Origin: Cucumis sativus
Lineage: Eukaryota > Streptophyta > Magnoliopsida > Cucurbitales > Cucurbitaceae
DNA: 64,000 bases
Reading direction: 5' to 3'
Assembly: GCF_000004075.3 (NCBI RefSeq)
Contig: NC_026660.2
Coordinates: forward strand, 27,221,498 to 27,285,497
This document shows positions 23,320 through 36,342 of the stretch, one piece after another (positions within the stretch are counted from its first letter, which is position 1; each line of letters begins with the position of its first letter). The position numbers and the translations under genes were made by a program. The notes beneath the pieces are model-generated. The model saw nothing but the letters and a program-made list of their open reading frames with translations. It was not told the origin of the DNA and ran no database searches.

Positions 23320-26206
23320 TATTTATTTATTTAGAGAACATATTTTAACTACATCGTCCCTTTAGTCACACCTTTACACAAAGTCGTCCTTCCAGTCCCT
23401 TCCTATTTCTTTTAAATATAATTATGACACAAACCATATGAATAATAATTCTTTAACACATATCCAACTCAGATTACCCATAAATTACTACCTTAAATTT
23501 AAAAGGAAAAAAAAAAGGTTTAATATTTTTTTGATAAAAGTAATTAAATAGGTAAGGGGTATAAGAGAGTAGAATATGCGTGGATTGTGATAGTGAAAAG
23601 AGAAAGGAGATCAAGTTGGGAATTGAAAATAATAGGACCACGTAAGCACATCTGGAAGATTCAGTGGCCAATTAATAATAGTTTAAAAACTATATAACTT
23701 GACGAGGGGAAGGGGAGGGCATGTGCATGCCAAAAAAGCATATCCCCAAATCAAATACATTTATTGTCCCGGAAAGCAACGCCAGCTTGGACTTTCTAAA
23801 CCCCCCTAATTCATTTTATTTTTTTAATCTCTACTAATCAAATTTTAATTTCTTTACATTTTCACATCCTCACTACTCCTCACCCTTCCACCTTTCCCAA
23901 CTATTCTTCTGTTAACTTCACCAAACCAACCATCAAATATTAATATAAAACATTTTTAAATTAAATAAAATATTGATACACTTTTATCTACCAACATCAA
24001 GTAATTTTTTTTTTTTTTTAAAAAAAAGAGTTAGAATGTGTGAGTGAGTAACTTTATAATCATGTATTAAAAAGATTCGAGACTAAATTTTTAGTCTAAT
24101 AATATAAAAATACTAAAGTGGAAAATTGTTTTTAGAAAAAGAATGACTCAAAAAAAGAGAGGCAATTAAATATAAGGAGAGATTGCCTTTGATTTGCTCC
24201 AAAAATGGGGACTGATTCATAGCCTACTTTATTTATTTAATTTTTTATTATCATGTCATTGGGGTTGCATGCCCTAGGCCTTAGGGCCCTTGTTTGATTG
24301 GACTTTGGGTGCTATGCCTTTTTGTCAAGAGCGACCAACTTAGGTCTCTATGCTCTTTTACTCAACACCCCTGTTACTTTACATGACATCTTAAATTCTA
24401 TTACACATATATATACATACATACTTATCTAAACTCTAATGTTAAACATATCTTGTGTTACTGTATTAGTTTATTTTGCAATTATAATCTAAACCCGTCT
24501 TACACAATTTACAACTTTCTAAGGTTGGAGTGAAATTAAAGATTGGTTTTAATACATTTGGATTCTGGTTGATAATAATGATGGAGTGGAAACTCACGAA
24601 AGTGACCAACAATAATAATAAATAGAAATAAATAAATAAAGAAACATTACTGTTTTTTAAAAAATGAAAAAGGGTATTGTAATAGTAGTGGTGATATTTG
24701 GCAGATTACCACAACTCCAACAACACCCAAGTAGGGTACAAACCATAATACCTGCCTTCCAAATGTGTGGGGGTCCCCTCATTCCCACTCTCATATTTTT
24801 TAAAACATATTATGTAATTATAACTTAGTAGTAATTGCAACTTTGGTCCCTACAATTTAAAGATTTTATAATTTCATCCTGCTCAATCTCTCACCATGTT
24901 TAATTCAACCAATGAATGTGATAAGAGAAGATTATTAGATTACAAGGTAACACATTTTTGTTAATGGCCAAAATAGACAATGATATAACTATTGTGTTAA
25001 TGGATGTGATTAATTATAAAATGATTAATTTAGCATATGATGGTGAAGTTGGAAGATGAGGAAACATGGGTTGGATGTGTCGGGATAAACATGACACCCA
25101 TTAGTTTGAAACCCTCTTTTCTTAATTAATCACTTCTAAATTATATTAATCATAAAACAACTAAATAAATATATAAATAAATAAATAAAACTTAATAAGC
25201 AGACAAAAGGAATCACATCTCCCACGCTCATGCGCTTCTCTTTTTCCTTTCTTTCTTTCTTCTTTTTTTTTTCTCTTGCCTCTCTGTATTCCTTAATTAT
25301 TTAATTATCAATTATATTTTTTTAAAGAAGCCTAGATTAAGCAAAGGCATTAATTATTAATTATAATCTTAATCTCTCTCTTCTCTTTTCACATAGTGTC
25401 GTAATGCTATTGTAGACTTCATCCTTATCCAAATCTTAATGTGGGCAAATTCCAAGAAGGGGAGAGCTTTTTTTTTATTTTTTTTTATGCTTAATTAATT
25501 AATTACTTTGTTTATTTTCTCCAACCCTAAAATTAAAAAAGGGGGGGAAAAGGCGATGGGGTTAAATTAAAGGTAAAAAATAAGGGGGGGTGACGAAAAG
25601 AAAGAAGGAAAAAGAAAGGAGGGTTGTTTGGCAAATCCACGTTTGATATGATTGCTATAAGAAGGTAAAAGTGGGGAAGAGTTATCCTCAAATCAAAACA
25701 CATCCCTACTTATTGAATTGGGAAGAGGTGAACTATAACAAATATCCTCCCCTAACGACTTTTACAAAAGGGAAAAGAAAGCTACTATCCATCCACACAC
25801 TTCATTTTTCTTTTCTCTGTTTACACTTGTCTAGGACTCGAATGATAACAAGTATTTTTTTTGTACGCGCACAGTTAAAAGAATTATACACACAAATATA
25901 AATATAAAATACGATACACGAATATTAGTCTTGTTTTGTTCAATTCTTAAACCTATAGTTTATGATAAATGATGAATACAATCTAAATGAGAGGATCCAA
26001 ACAAAAAAAGATGATAGTTGTTAACACATGTGGTATTAATTTTGACATATAATGGATAGAGTTATGGAAGAAGAATGTTCAAACATCTTCATTTATGGGT
26101 TGCCAAGTCAGGATGTTAGTAAGATAATCCACAAATAGTACACAATATAAGTATGAAGTAGTAATTTTGTTATTTTGGTTTAGGTTTGGAATAGTTGAAT
26201 GAATTA

Positions 26207-26235
26207 ATATATATATATATATGTATGTATGTATA
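26207..26235. repeat. Compound AT / ATGT microsatellite
   Basis: Eight AT units followed by three GTAT units. Confidence 0.85.
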
Positions 26236-26781
26236 GGTCCAGATGTCATTCATTCAATCTGGTCCAAATCCCCATTGGAAAAGAGTTTCCACCTGTCACA
26301 AAACAGGCTGTAAATTCAGGATAAAAGAAAAGAGGGGTTAATTGGAGAAAGGAACTAAAAACACTAAAACAGCTTTCCCCTTTCTCTTTTCTCTCTTTAA
26401 CTTTTGAAAGCAGTTGTGTTGAAACCGACATGGAAAATAACTCCAAATCAGTACGTATACATATGGAACATAACAACACCATCATCATTTTTCCTTTTTA
26501 TTTCTTTTAATTCTATGCAATAATGGTCTACATACATTTCACTGAATTTTACCAATAGCTTTTTTTTCTATAAATAAAATAAGAAACAAATATTAAATAA
26601 AAGTAGGATACATTTTTACGCATCACCAAATTTAGGCAAAATGCCCCCCTCCTTCAAAGTGATTCCCTTAGGGATAAAACTTGCACAAAATAAGTAAAGA
26701 AAAAAAAAAGCCCACGACAGATCTTTACCAAAGGACCCCATGCCAAAACAATAGTAATATTCTTCCGGTTGTCTTCATCTA

Positions 26782-26819
26782 TCATTTTGAAACTCTTGAG
26801 TCATTTTGAAACTCTTGAG
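26782..26819. repeat. Tandem duplication of a 19-bp unit
   Basis: Two identical adjacent copies of a 19-base unit starting TCATTTTGAA and ending CTTGAG. It looks like a recent local duplication. Confidence 0.85.
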
Positions 26820-28884
26820 TAACTGAATAAAGATAAGTGTGGTGGGAGATGTATTAGAATTTAATTACAATTTATTACTAATATTAAATAATTAAAAGGA
26901 GACTTAATTAATGGGTAAAACAAAAGAAATAAATAGAGGAAGATTGAGAAAGAAAGAAAAGGGATTGCGGCTGTGGAAAGTGTGTGGATAAAGTTATAGA
27001 GAGAGCGAAGAGAGACATGATTTGTGGTCCAATGTAGTACAATTTTTGGGGGTGATGACACGCGTAAAAGTCCTCCTTAAGTGCAACCCATGTGCTATTT
27101 CTTTTATTATCCAATCCCATCAAAATTTCTAACAAATCAATTCTAATTACATCCTCAAATTTTAAGGCTTAAATAATAAGAAAATCATGAAATGAAAGGA
27201 AAAGTTGAAATGTATTGGATGGAATATAGGGTTTTACATGTTTATTTAATTAATAAATTGAAAATGGGTGGGTTTGCAGGTGAAAGAAGAAACGACCCCG
27301 CTTTGTCTCTGTCTCTGTCTGTATGTGAGTTTTAAATTTTGATCGAATGGGATGTCGCTGTTACTATCTTTGACTTTCTGCCCTTTCTTTCCTATTCTTT
27401 CTTCCCTATTTCTTCAACTAATAAACCCTCAATTTCTTCTCTTTCTTTTTGCTGTGGGGGTCGCTTTTCTTCTAACTTGCATTCACCTTAACTCTACTTT
27501 CTTTGGACCTACCTGCCTTGACGATATATATAATATAAATATGTTCCATATTTTTCAAAAAACATCAATGGTTAAGTAAATACCCACATGTGCCCTATTC
27601 AATATTGTACTCTATTTTCGCTTCAAAATTATACTTGGTTTATATTACTTTCAAATTTTGTAAGTGTCCTAGTTTGGTAAGGTTTGTATATTCATTCAAT
27701 TGAAGTGGTAATGTCAAAAATATTTTTTTCTTATTTTCAAAATTATACCAAACATCCTTTCATTGTTCTAACCCATTTTAATTAATCTAAAATGGGATAT
27801 ACAAGTGTGAAATATTAAGATTACTTTTGAACTTAAGAAAAATAATTTAAACTCACTCTTAACCGTGTATCTATACATTAGGGTATTAGGGTTTAAACAT
27901 GTGAATTTTGGAATCTTAGTGACTAAATTGAAATTAAATTTAGATATATTTGGTACCAAAAGTATTACGTTTTAAAATAGAAACTCCACATCTCATGAAT
28001 CAAAAGTATATATAACTATACCGTTAAAGTGAAAGGTTGTTATATTCAAACTCATATAGCATCATTTTTGTATTGGACTAGTTTTTTAAAAAACTTGAAG
28101 TAGAGACGGTTAATAATGTAAATGAATAACAACAATCAAAACTTACCCCCAACCAATCAACATATATACAAATTTGAAATTGATCTTAATGGGAATACAA
28201 CCGTTTAAAAAGAGAGTAGGCAAAAAAGAAAAGTAAAGAGTTTGGTCATTTATAAACTATCATATCATCATATAGAAGAAAAGCTTTAAGTGTGTTTTTG
28301 TTTGATGAAAAAATGGAATGTTTTAGCTTTTTTTGTTTATTAATATATGTGAAGAAGTGTGTGAGATGATGGATGATGTGAGTCTTTCTTTTTGGATTGT
28401 GTCACGCCCCAACCTCTATTCTTTGTGTATTCTGGTGGGTGTGACTTTGATTAGAGATCCAAAATACATAAAAGGAAAGGAAAAAAGAAACACAAACTCA
28501 ATCAATCTCAATCACTTTAATTGTTTTCATACTTTCTACACATTCATATTTTCAAACTTCGTAGCAGCTTTTTTTAGTTATAGGTCAAAAACAACTTATT
28601 CTCAAGTTTGGCATGTGTATTACTCGTTTTCAGACCATCATAAATATCTAATTCGGTGGAAATTCGATCTTAACAAAAACTCAACCCATAAAATAAGTAA
28701 TTTTGGCACATTTAATATATAGAAACAAAATCAGAAACGTAAACAATAAAAATCAACCAATTAAATATATCGATTAACATATATATTAGTGAACTAACAT
28801 GTGTTATACTTATGTCAATCGACAAGAAAAATACAAATAAACATAGAAGAGTCAATGAAATTTGGAGGGTTTATAAACGATACC

Positions 28885-29030
28885 CTAATTAATTAATTCA
28901 TACTCACCAAACTACAAAATAATATATTAAACGTATTTCAAAATTGACATACAACGTCTAATTAATTAATTGATACTTACCAAACTACAAAATAATTTAT
29001 TAAACGTATTTCAAAATGGACATACAACGT
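28885..29030. repeat. Tandem duplication of a 73-bp unit
   Basis: Copy 1 is 28885-28957 and copy 2 is 28958-29030. They differ at only a few positions, so the duplication is fairly young. Each unit begins CTAATTAATTAATT and ends CATACAACGT. There is no coding potential. Confidence 0.9.
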
Positions 29031-29600
29031 GAAAATGTGCCTATTTTAAAATGTCAGTGTATTTAATAGTGTGTGAGACTCAATCTCAAAACAAATTGAC
29101 AATGAGAGAGGTAAATTCATCTTTTTAATTTAAGATTCTCAACATCTCAACATAAATGCTTATTTAGATTACACTAACCTTAATCGAATCTCAATTTTAT
29201 TTTATTGTATCGAATACCCAATTCAAGCTTTATGGACTATGACACTATATTTGATAGCATATGGCTACATCTCAAAACCAATCAATTAATCAACGAAATA
29301 ACTTAAATATCTAAAAAGTGATAGAGAGTTTGGTTTGGTTGTTCGTTGAGTGTGAAAATTTCAACATCTGGAGTACAGTTGATATTGAGCAAACTGAATT
29401 CATAATTTGACTATGTTAGAGACAATAGAAACCGAACTTGATAAAGCAGGCAATACCGTTTATGTTGAGTAGAAGATGGATTGAGAAAATATGTATGATA
29501 TGCCGACAATATTATCAGGAGAGTCAAGGAAAGAGAATTAGACCTAATGAGAAAAAAGGAAAAGGAATAATTGGATTTTAGCAGAGGGGAAAGGGGGATG

Positions 29601-29621
29601 GGTGGTGGTGGTGGTGGTGGT
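29601..29621. repeat. (GGT)7 trinucleotide repeat
   Basis: Seven GGT units. On the minus strand they encode part of a Pro-rich 74-codon open frame (29411-29635, MAAESPPPPPPP) that I do not accept as a gene. Confidence 0.85.
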
Positions 29622-31020
29622 GATTCAGCAGCCACAAGCTTGCATTTTCATCGAGTCATTTCATATTCCCCTACCCCCCAACCTCCCTCTATACTTTAGC
29701 CCCTATTTTGAAATTGACTCTTAACTCCCTTCCAACCATACCCACTTTACCAATTCTTTTTTCTTTTTCTAAATTTACTCTCCCAACACAACAAGCTTAC
29801 AAGTTCTTTATTGCTCCCACAATTTTGTTAAATGGTAGAGATTGAATTGCATTTTTTTTATAAAAAAAATAGATTGAATTCGTAATTTTGTAGTTTCTTT
29901 AAAGGTTGTAATAGGAAGGAATAAATAAATAAATAAAAGCATATACAAACATTAAGGAGAACTCTAATACATATACTTAAGCTATACAAATATTATATGA
30001 ACAGGTTAAAATATCATACTAGTTAACCTAGGGAGCGATTTGTTCGATTTTTAGTTAATATAATTTTGGTTAAATTTTAGTTTTCTATATCTATTTTTTA
30101 TAAGCGATCACAATTTCTATGCAATAAAAGAATACACGATATAAAAATACTCTCAAAATTTAGAGTCCACTAAATGAAAAGAAAAAAATTGGTAAATTTG
30201 ACAAAATAAAATTTAAAAATTAGGTTAGTAATATTATCCAAACTTATTACTTTTGTAAAAATGACAAAAAGAAAATAGGGATATTTATCCACAATTTATA
30301 GTTTACTCTTATACACCTGTTAATTTTGATATACTCACAAACTAAAAAGTGTCTTATTTGTTATAAAAAGGTATATGATAACTTGTGGATATCATAATTT
30401 TAGAAATTGTGATTGTAAAAACTTTAAAGGATAAAGTTAAAAAAGAAAAGAAAAACATTAACCAAATTAATAAAGATTTAGATTCATTAAAAATGAGATA
30501 AAACATGGGTAAGGATTAAAATGGAATATGACCTATATTTATTAATAAACCCCTACCAAAAGTGGGAAAGAAAAGTCAATTAATTAGACAAGATTTATGG
30601 AAAAATTGCGTGCGTTTTCCACATTCAAATAATTAATCATGTCATAATTTATTTACAAATTACACCTCGAGCCAACACAAAAAATATATATAAAAACAAA
30701 AGAAAAAAATGGGAGATGACAACAAAAGTGGGTTGCATTTTTCAAATTTTCATGTTTAGACAAAAACGAAAAGAAAGGAAAAAAACCGTACCACATTTCT
30801 TTATTGTTTTCTAGGTGCTACTTTTCCAATTTCCCTTTACTATTATTTTTTGTTGGGATCCCCAGTCTATAACCCAATCCCCTCACCCCTTTCTTTCTCT
30901 CTTTCTCTATATTTTACTTTTATAAAAATAAATATCTTTTTCCTATTTCTCTTCTTTGGGAAAGCCTATCTCGGCTACGTCATCATACATATCAACAATC
31001 AAAAATAAACATTTTCCTTT

Positions 31021-31050
31021 GTGTGTGTATATATATATATATATATATAC
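31021..31050. repeat. Compound (GT)4(AT)n microsatellite
   Basis: Four GT units run into about ten AT units. Intergenic. Confidence 0.85.
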
Positions 31051-32582
31051 GTACCTACTTCTCTATTTCTACTATCTCTTATGTAATCTGTATTTTGGAA
31101 TCCAATCATTGGTTTATTCTTTTCTAACTTTACAATTTTTCTGATCAACCCTTCTTTTTCTTTTTGTTTTTCGTTGTTTTTTGACATTTCCATTGCCTTC
31201 CAACGTTAAAGTTTCTTTGAGTTGTGTATTTATTGTGTTAGTGATTGTATTATTCCTCTTTTTTTTTTTCTTTATTTCTTTAGTATATAATCTATACTAC
31301 CCAACATTAGTCAAATGTTGGGATTTTTATTGAGTGAATGGTTAGATACAAGTCATTCTCATTTGCACTTGTTAACTCAATACAATTAATATTTTTTTCT
31401 AGGCCTATTTTAGTTTAATGAAAGTTAATTGATACTACTTCAAAGATGTGTGTTATTGTCAATTTTTAAGGAAAAAAAATCTTAGAGATTTTTTCAAATA
31501 CAACGTAATGAACCAAACCTATTTACAAAATATAACAAAGAGTACTTTTTTTTTTCATTTACAATATACTTTTAAATTTTTATTATATTATTTGATGTTG
31601 TGAAAAAAAAATTTCTTGTGCAATTAATTCGTACTAAATGGTTTTTTTTCTTCTCCAATCTTTTTTCTCTTTGTTTCAAGTATGGTTGTTGTCTTTTACT
31701 TAATTATTGTTATTTTATTATCCTACATACATGCACCTATCATTATAATTTAAACAACTGATTTAGCTTTGTGAATGACACTTTTCACCTGCATATATAT
31801 AGATGTTAACAAGTTAAGTAATTTTTAAATAAATTCACCTGGGTTTAGAAAACATGTATAATAGATCTTTAAAAACTTGCGAAATTTATAATGTTAACAA
31901 AATTCTTATAGATTTATAAACTTTTAGTCCTAGTTTACAATATTCCAAACAGTTTCAATATTGTGTAATAATATTATGAAATCATAATCATATTCAATAA
32001 GTCAAAAACCTATCATATTAAACACGAATTTAAAGGGGATTTTTTATTAATTAGCCTAAAAATTTGAAGATATACTAAACTTATAATTATTGATTATTTA
32101 TAATGAAATAAAGATTTCGGCCGGATTCGGATAGTAGGTAAGCAAATAACTCATTCTTCCTAGGAAGGAGGCAACAAGTTGCATTATTAAAAAGAAAGAA
32201 ACATAGAAAATTTTAATGTTCAAAGTGGATTAGGGTTCTTAATTAATATTCAATTGAAGTCACCTAAACTGGTTATTTAAGATTCACAGTGTCAAGATTA
32301 TCAATTTTGTCAATATAACAATTACAACAAAGTTTAAACTATCTATTTGACTTTAAAACATTTACTTACGAGGCTAGCTATTTTATAAAAAAAAAAAAGA
32401 AAAAAACATTTCAAATTTTGTTTACAGATAGTTATAGACAATAACATTTCTTTTTTTTTTTCATATATAGATATAGCTGTATGTAAAATTAAACATGGAT
32501 TAGAAAAAACCATCTCCACCCAATTATTTTATGTAAAAATGAATCCATCCCTAATGTAAACATAGGTGTTATGAGAGCGAAT

Positions 32583-32588
32583 CACGTG
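32583..32588 (+). promoter_or_regulatory. G-box (CACGTG) upstream of the HD-Zip gene
   Basis: CACGTGTC, a palindromic G-box in ABRE context, lies about 290 bp upstream of the TATA box. HB21/40/53-clade genes are known to be ABA-responsive, so an ABRE here is plausible. Confidence 0.5.
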
Positions 32589-32876
32589 TCCTGATGTGCC
32601 TCACTTCTTTAATATTTAATATATATATAGATATAAATTTATATATATGTTTTATTTTAAAGTAAAATAAAATTGATTACTGAAAACTCCAAAAAGGGAT
32701 TCCATTTCCAAGTGAAAAAATGAAATAATTAATTGGGAAGACACTAACAGGCCTCACAAAGGATAAAAGCGGGCACAAATGTGATTATACAAAAAATTGG
32801 AGGCACTTCTGCTAAAGTAGTAAAATAAATTCTTCCCATATTCCGAAATTCCGAATATATTTCATTTTATTCCCTC

Positions 32877-32884
32877 TATAAATA
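32877..32884 (+). promoter_or_regulatory. TATA box of the HD-Zip gene
   Basis: TATAAATA preceded by CCTC lies about 120 bp upstream of the ATG at 33000. Transcription would start near 32910. Confidence 0.65.
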
Positions 32885-32999
32885 AGTTGCAACGCAATTC
32901 CCGTGTAAACCATCCCCCCAAACTTCTCTCAAACCTATCCACATACCAAAACTCATAAACAATCAAACAAATAACGAAAAAAATCCACCGCCGGTGACA

Positions 33000-34313
33000 A
33001 TGGCCGCCGTGAATCTCCGACCGGACGCCGACAACTCATTACTCGTTTCCCATCTCTACAACCCTGAAGTTTACACCCAACAAGTGTTACCCCAACAAGG
33101 TAAATAATTAATTTTCTTACAAAATTTCATCTCGAAGTATACTTTATTTTTAATTTTCAAATTTATGTTTTTAGGTACGGGAGAGGGAAGTAAGCCGACG
33201 AAGCGACGGAGGAGGAGGAGCAAAGCGAAGGAGGGAGGCGGGGCGGCGGGGTTGAAGAAGAGGAAGCTGAGTTCAGAGCAAGTGAAGCTTTTGGAGATGA
33301 ATTTTGGGAATGAACATAAATTGGAATCGGAGAGGAAAGATCGGTTGGCTTCTGAATTGGGACTTGATCCACGGCAGGTGGCGGTTTGGTTTCAGAACCG
33401 CCGTGCACGGTGGAAGAACAAGAAGCTGGAAGAGGAATATTCCACTCTTAAAAAAGCTCATGATTCTGTTGTTCTACAAAAATCCCATCTTGAATCTGAG
33501 GTCAGTTTTATTATAAATTTTTCTTTTTCTTTCTTTTAATTTGGCATATTAATGATTTTTTCTCCAAAAATTACGTACGGTCAGAGAGTTATAATTTGTT
33601 TGACCTTATCGTTAATTTTGTAGTACTAAAAATAAAACTGGATTTTGATTTGCTTATCTAGTAAGAAATGAACGAAATTTGGTAAACAAAATAACAATGT
33701 TTTTTTATTTTTTAAAATAAAAATTTGAAAGGAATAAAAAAGAAGAACGTGCATGAGCTCTTGGCTCGAAGAATATGATGCCACCTTATAGGGTTTGGAA
33801 TTTGTAAAATAATAAATAATATAAAAAAATCAATTTCTTCCCTAAAAAAACTCAGAAACTTTTCTTTTTCTTTTTCTTTTTTTTCCATTAACGTACAGCT
33901 TACTGCCATCTGAGGCAAATATAAATGGGATAACAACCTCTCTCTTCTCTCTTTAGACAATGATCCGTACACCATCTTAATATATATATCTATTTATAAC
34001 TCTATAACAGTTCTTATAATAATTTGTTTAAATCTAATTAATTGTTTTGTTTGGTTTGATTTAGTTGATGAAAGTGAAAGAGCAGTTGAAAGAAGCAAAG
34101 AATGAGATACGAAAAATGGTAGAAGGAAGTGAGGTGAGAAATAATTCAAGCAATAGTCCAAGCTCTTCAGTGACGATGGAAGCAGTTGAGGAAGCAGCAG
34201 TAGTTCCTTTGGGGGAGCTTTTTTTTGAAGAATATGAAGATGTATTCTATTGCATGCAAGACAACAATTACAATCAAGGATTGAACTGGGCGCTTAATCT
34301 TAATTTTATGTAG
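33000..34313 (+). CDS. ATHB-40-like: HD-Zip class I transcription factor, HB21/HB40/HB53 clade
   Basis: Three exons, 33000-33099, 33175-33500 and 34065-34313, in phase; 224 residues. It is a nuclear factor expected to bind CAATNATTG-type sites as a dimer. Seen: a basic Lys/Arg run (residues 43-52) that is a likely nuclear signal, a homeodomain at about 61-116 starting [18 protein letters not shown] with recognition helix [13 protein letters not shown], and an adjacent leucine zipper from Leu118 (Leu125, Val132, Leu139, continuing into exon 3). The last intron falls inside the zipper after LESE, as in class I genes. The C-terminus ends in an acidic segment rich in Glu, Asp, Tyr and Phe, followed by a Trp-containing end typical of class I activation regions. 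The [28 protein letters not shown] block points to the HB21/40/53 clade, which in Arabidopsis works below BRANCHED1 in ABA-mediated bud dormancy. Function here is inferred from that. Confidence 0.93.
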
Positions 34314-35132
34314 ATTAATTATATTTATTATATCTAATTAATCACTCTCTTTTAATTTTAGTTTGTGGATATAGAACCCTCATAGATTATATTAGATCAT
34401 CTCTAGCTTAATATGTACATTTCTCTCTCTCCCTCTCTCTAACTAGTGTTATTTTTCAGAACTTGGAATTAATTAATATATATAATTAATTGTGTTATTA
34501 ATTATATGTCTCTTTTTAGTCTCACTATGTTGGGGTCCTTTTTTAACCTTTTTCTTTTCTCATACATGTGCCTTTTATTTTCTCAGTAAAAAACCCAAAA
34601 TACACAAAATTTAAAAAAATTATCTCAAACTTATGCTCAAAAAACTTTTTTTTTTAACCAATAACTATTTTCTTGTAACAATATATATTTTTCTAATTTC
34701 TTTTAATATGTTTTCCTCTCCCACAAGTTAAAAACAGGTTAAATTAGAAGCGTAAAAACATTCTTTTACTTTCTCTATGTAAATAAAAAACAACTATTCT
34801 ACTATGTAGAAATTTTGAACTTGGGATTTATTGTTTTATTTTACTTTGTTAAAATTGTACATACATAGATGATCTATTAAACACAGATTTCATATATTTG
34901 ATTGGAGAACTAAAGTTATTACACTTTTGGAAATTAAAAAATCAAATCCACATGTTTCACCTTAAAAGTATAGTTCATAAGTTTTGAACAAATTCTATTT
35001 AAAAAAACAAGTGATAAAAAACATTCAATTGTAAAAAATTGGTAAGTGGAAGAGTATTGAGAGATGTCCACATCTCAATGCTAGCTATTGGGCATTGGGC
35101 CTGTCATGAGTTTTAGCTCAGTGATACCCTGT

Positions 35133-35159
35133 TGATGGGCCTTCAACATTGGCCCATCA
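35133..35159. promoter_or_regulatory. Inverted repeat of two Site II (TGGGCC) motifs
   Basis: TGATGGGCC and its perfect complement GGCCCATCA flank a 9-base spacer. Two further TGGGCA/TGGGCC words lie at about 35093-35102. The arrangement suits paired TCP-factor binding, but it is 1.2 kb upstream of the kinase ATG. Confidence 0.4.
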
Positions 35160-35918
35160 GCTATACCATAGATTAGATAGAAATGTGATTTTAGTTTATG
35201 AAAGAAAAAAAATATATATATGTATAGAGGTACACAAAAATGAAATAAAAGTAATTAATTGAATATGTGTATATTTATTATTGTAACCAATGGTGATCCA
35301 ATAGAGCATAAATCCAAAACAAATTAGTGGGTGATGAATAGGATAAAGTGCAGCCCACAACAATATTGTCAATGCCAAAATAAGCAAATCTTACAACAAT
35401 GTCAAAATAACCGTATTGTTTTATGAAACCCCATTGTGAGAAAAATGCCAAATATCAATACTATCTCAAATTTTCTTTCTTCTGCTTCTATTACAACATG
35501 ATGGAGAGGGATTCGACTTCCGATCTCTCTTAACCAAACATCCTGTCTATGCTAACTAAGTAATTACACTCCAAATTGGCCACCTTTCTTTCTTTTAATG
35601 GTATATCAAGTCAATTTTTGATCACATACATTTGTGTCAAAATCATATTTTCTCTTCACTTGGTTCATCAGTTTGAAAGATTTTGTGGGGGTGAAAGGAA
35701 ATTTACATACACTTATAATTTCTTCCCGATTAGTTGAACTTTGCAATCTTGAAAATAAATATAAATGGTCACGTTTATAATTAGGAACGACAAGTCGTGT
35801 CTCCCACTCCTCGATTACGTAGGGCCCACTGTACGGACTCCTCCAAGAAGAAACGTCAAGAAAATTTCATTATTACCAAACGTAGCCACACTCTCCTACA
35901 TCTTTTTCTTTTGGACAC

Positions 35919-35968
35919 CACGTGAGTGCACCAATCACCACCGGAGGTTCGAATCATTTGAAACGTGG
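35919..35968 (+). promoter_or_regulatory. G-box plus ACGTGG element in the kinase promoter
   Basis: CACGTG at 35919-35924 and ACGTGG at 35963-35968 lie about 375-425 bp upstream of the kinase ATG. Two ACGT cores this close are the usual minimum for ABA-responsive promoters. Confidence 0.45.
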
Positions 35969-36155
35969 CAACATCTGAACAATTCGATGAATGCAGCGCC
36001 GTCGCAACCTAATTAATCACAAGCAAACAAAAGCAACAGCAAAAAAAGTTTTAATCATTTGATTAATTCCAAAATTTATTGGTTTCACAAGAATGTACGT
36101 CTCAGATTTTTGGGTTTCGTTTTTTCCCTCTCTTTTGGCTTTGCCTCCTCCATAG

Positions 36156-36176
36156 TTTTTTTTTTTTTTTTTTTTT
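36156..36176. repeat. T21 homopolymer
   Basis: Run of 21 T in the kinase leader/promoter region, about 170 bp upstream of the ATG. Confidence 0.9.
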
Positions 36177-36342
36177 GAAAAATGAATGGTATTCTATTAA
36201 ACCCTGATTAATTGTGATTATGGGGTTTCTTACTCTTTTGTTTTATTTCTACTTTTCGTGTTTCATGCTCTTGATTTTTTTATTTCCTTTCATTTCCCAA
36301 TGCAATAGACTCAAACAACAGTGAAACGGGGCTGCTCCAACA

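Larger units (their letters stand above)
21726..32870. other. Gene-poor AT-rich region of about 11 kb
   Basis: No convincing coding gene on either strand; open frames are short, AT-driven and lack family motifs. It contains several TA microsatellites, a 73-bp tandem duplication at 28885, a GGT tract at 29601 and a 19-bp duplication at 26782. A GC-richer patch with several TGGGCC/T words lies at about 22787-22850. The stretch starting near 28400 (TCACGCCCCAACCT) resembles words found in decayed plant retroelements, but I cannot define an element. Confidence 0.55.
34314..36342. other. Intergenic region between the HD-Zip and kinase genes
   Basis: AT-rich 3' flank of the HD-Zip gene, then the kinase promoter. 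It contains a Site II inverted repeat at 35133-35159, a GC-richer stretch at about 35780-36010 with a G-box, and a run of 21 T at 36156-36176. An 83-codon frame at 35765-36016 matches no family I know and is not called. Confidence 0.55.

Noticed and set aside
28333-28722. Plus-strand 129-codon frame in the gene desert
   Set aside because: Low complexity and no domain. The surrounding words resemble decayed retroelement sequence rather than a gene.
29411-29635. Minus-strand 74-codon Pro-rich frame (MAAESPPPPPPP)
   Set aside because: The proline run is just the GGT microsatellite. The rest has no family signal, and there is no promoter or intron evidence.
35944-35956. tRNA-like B-box word GGTTCGAATC
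   Set aside because: The flanking bases do not form a T stem, and no acceptor or anticodon arms fit around it.
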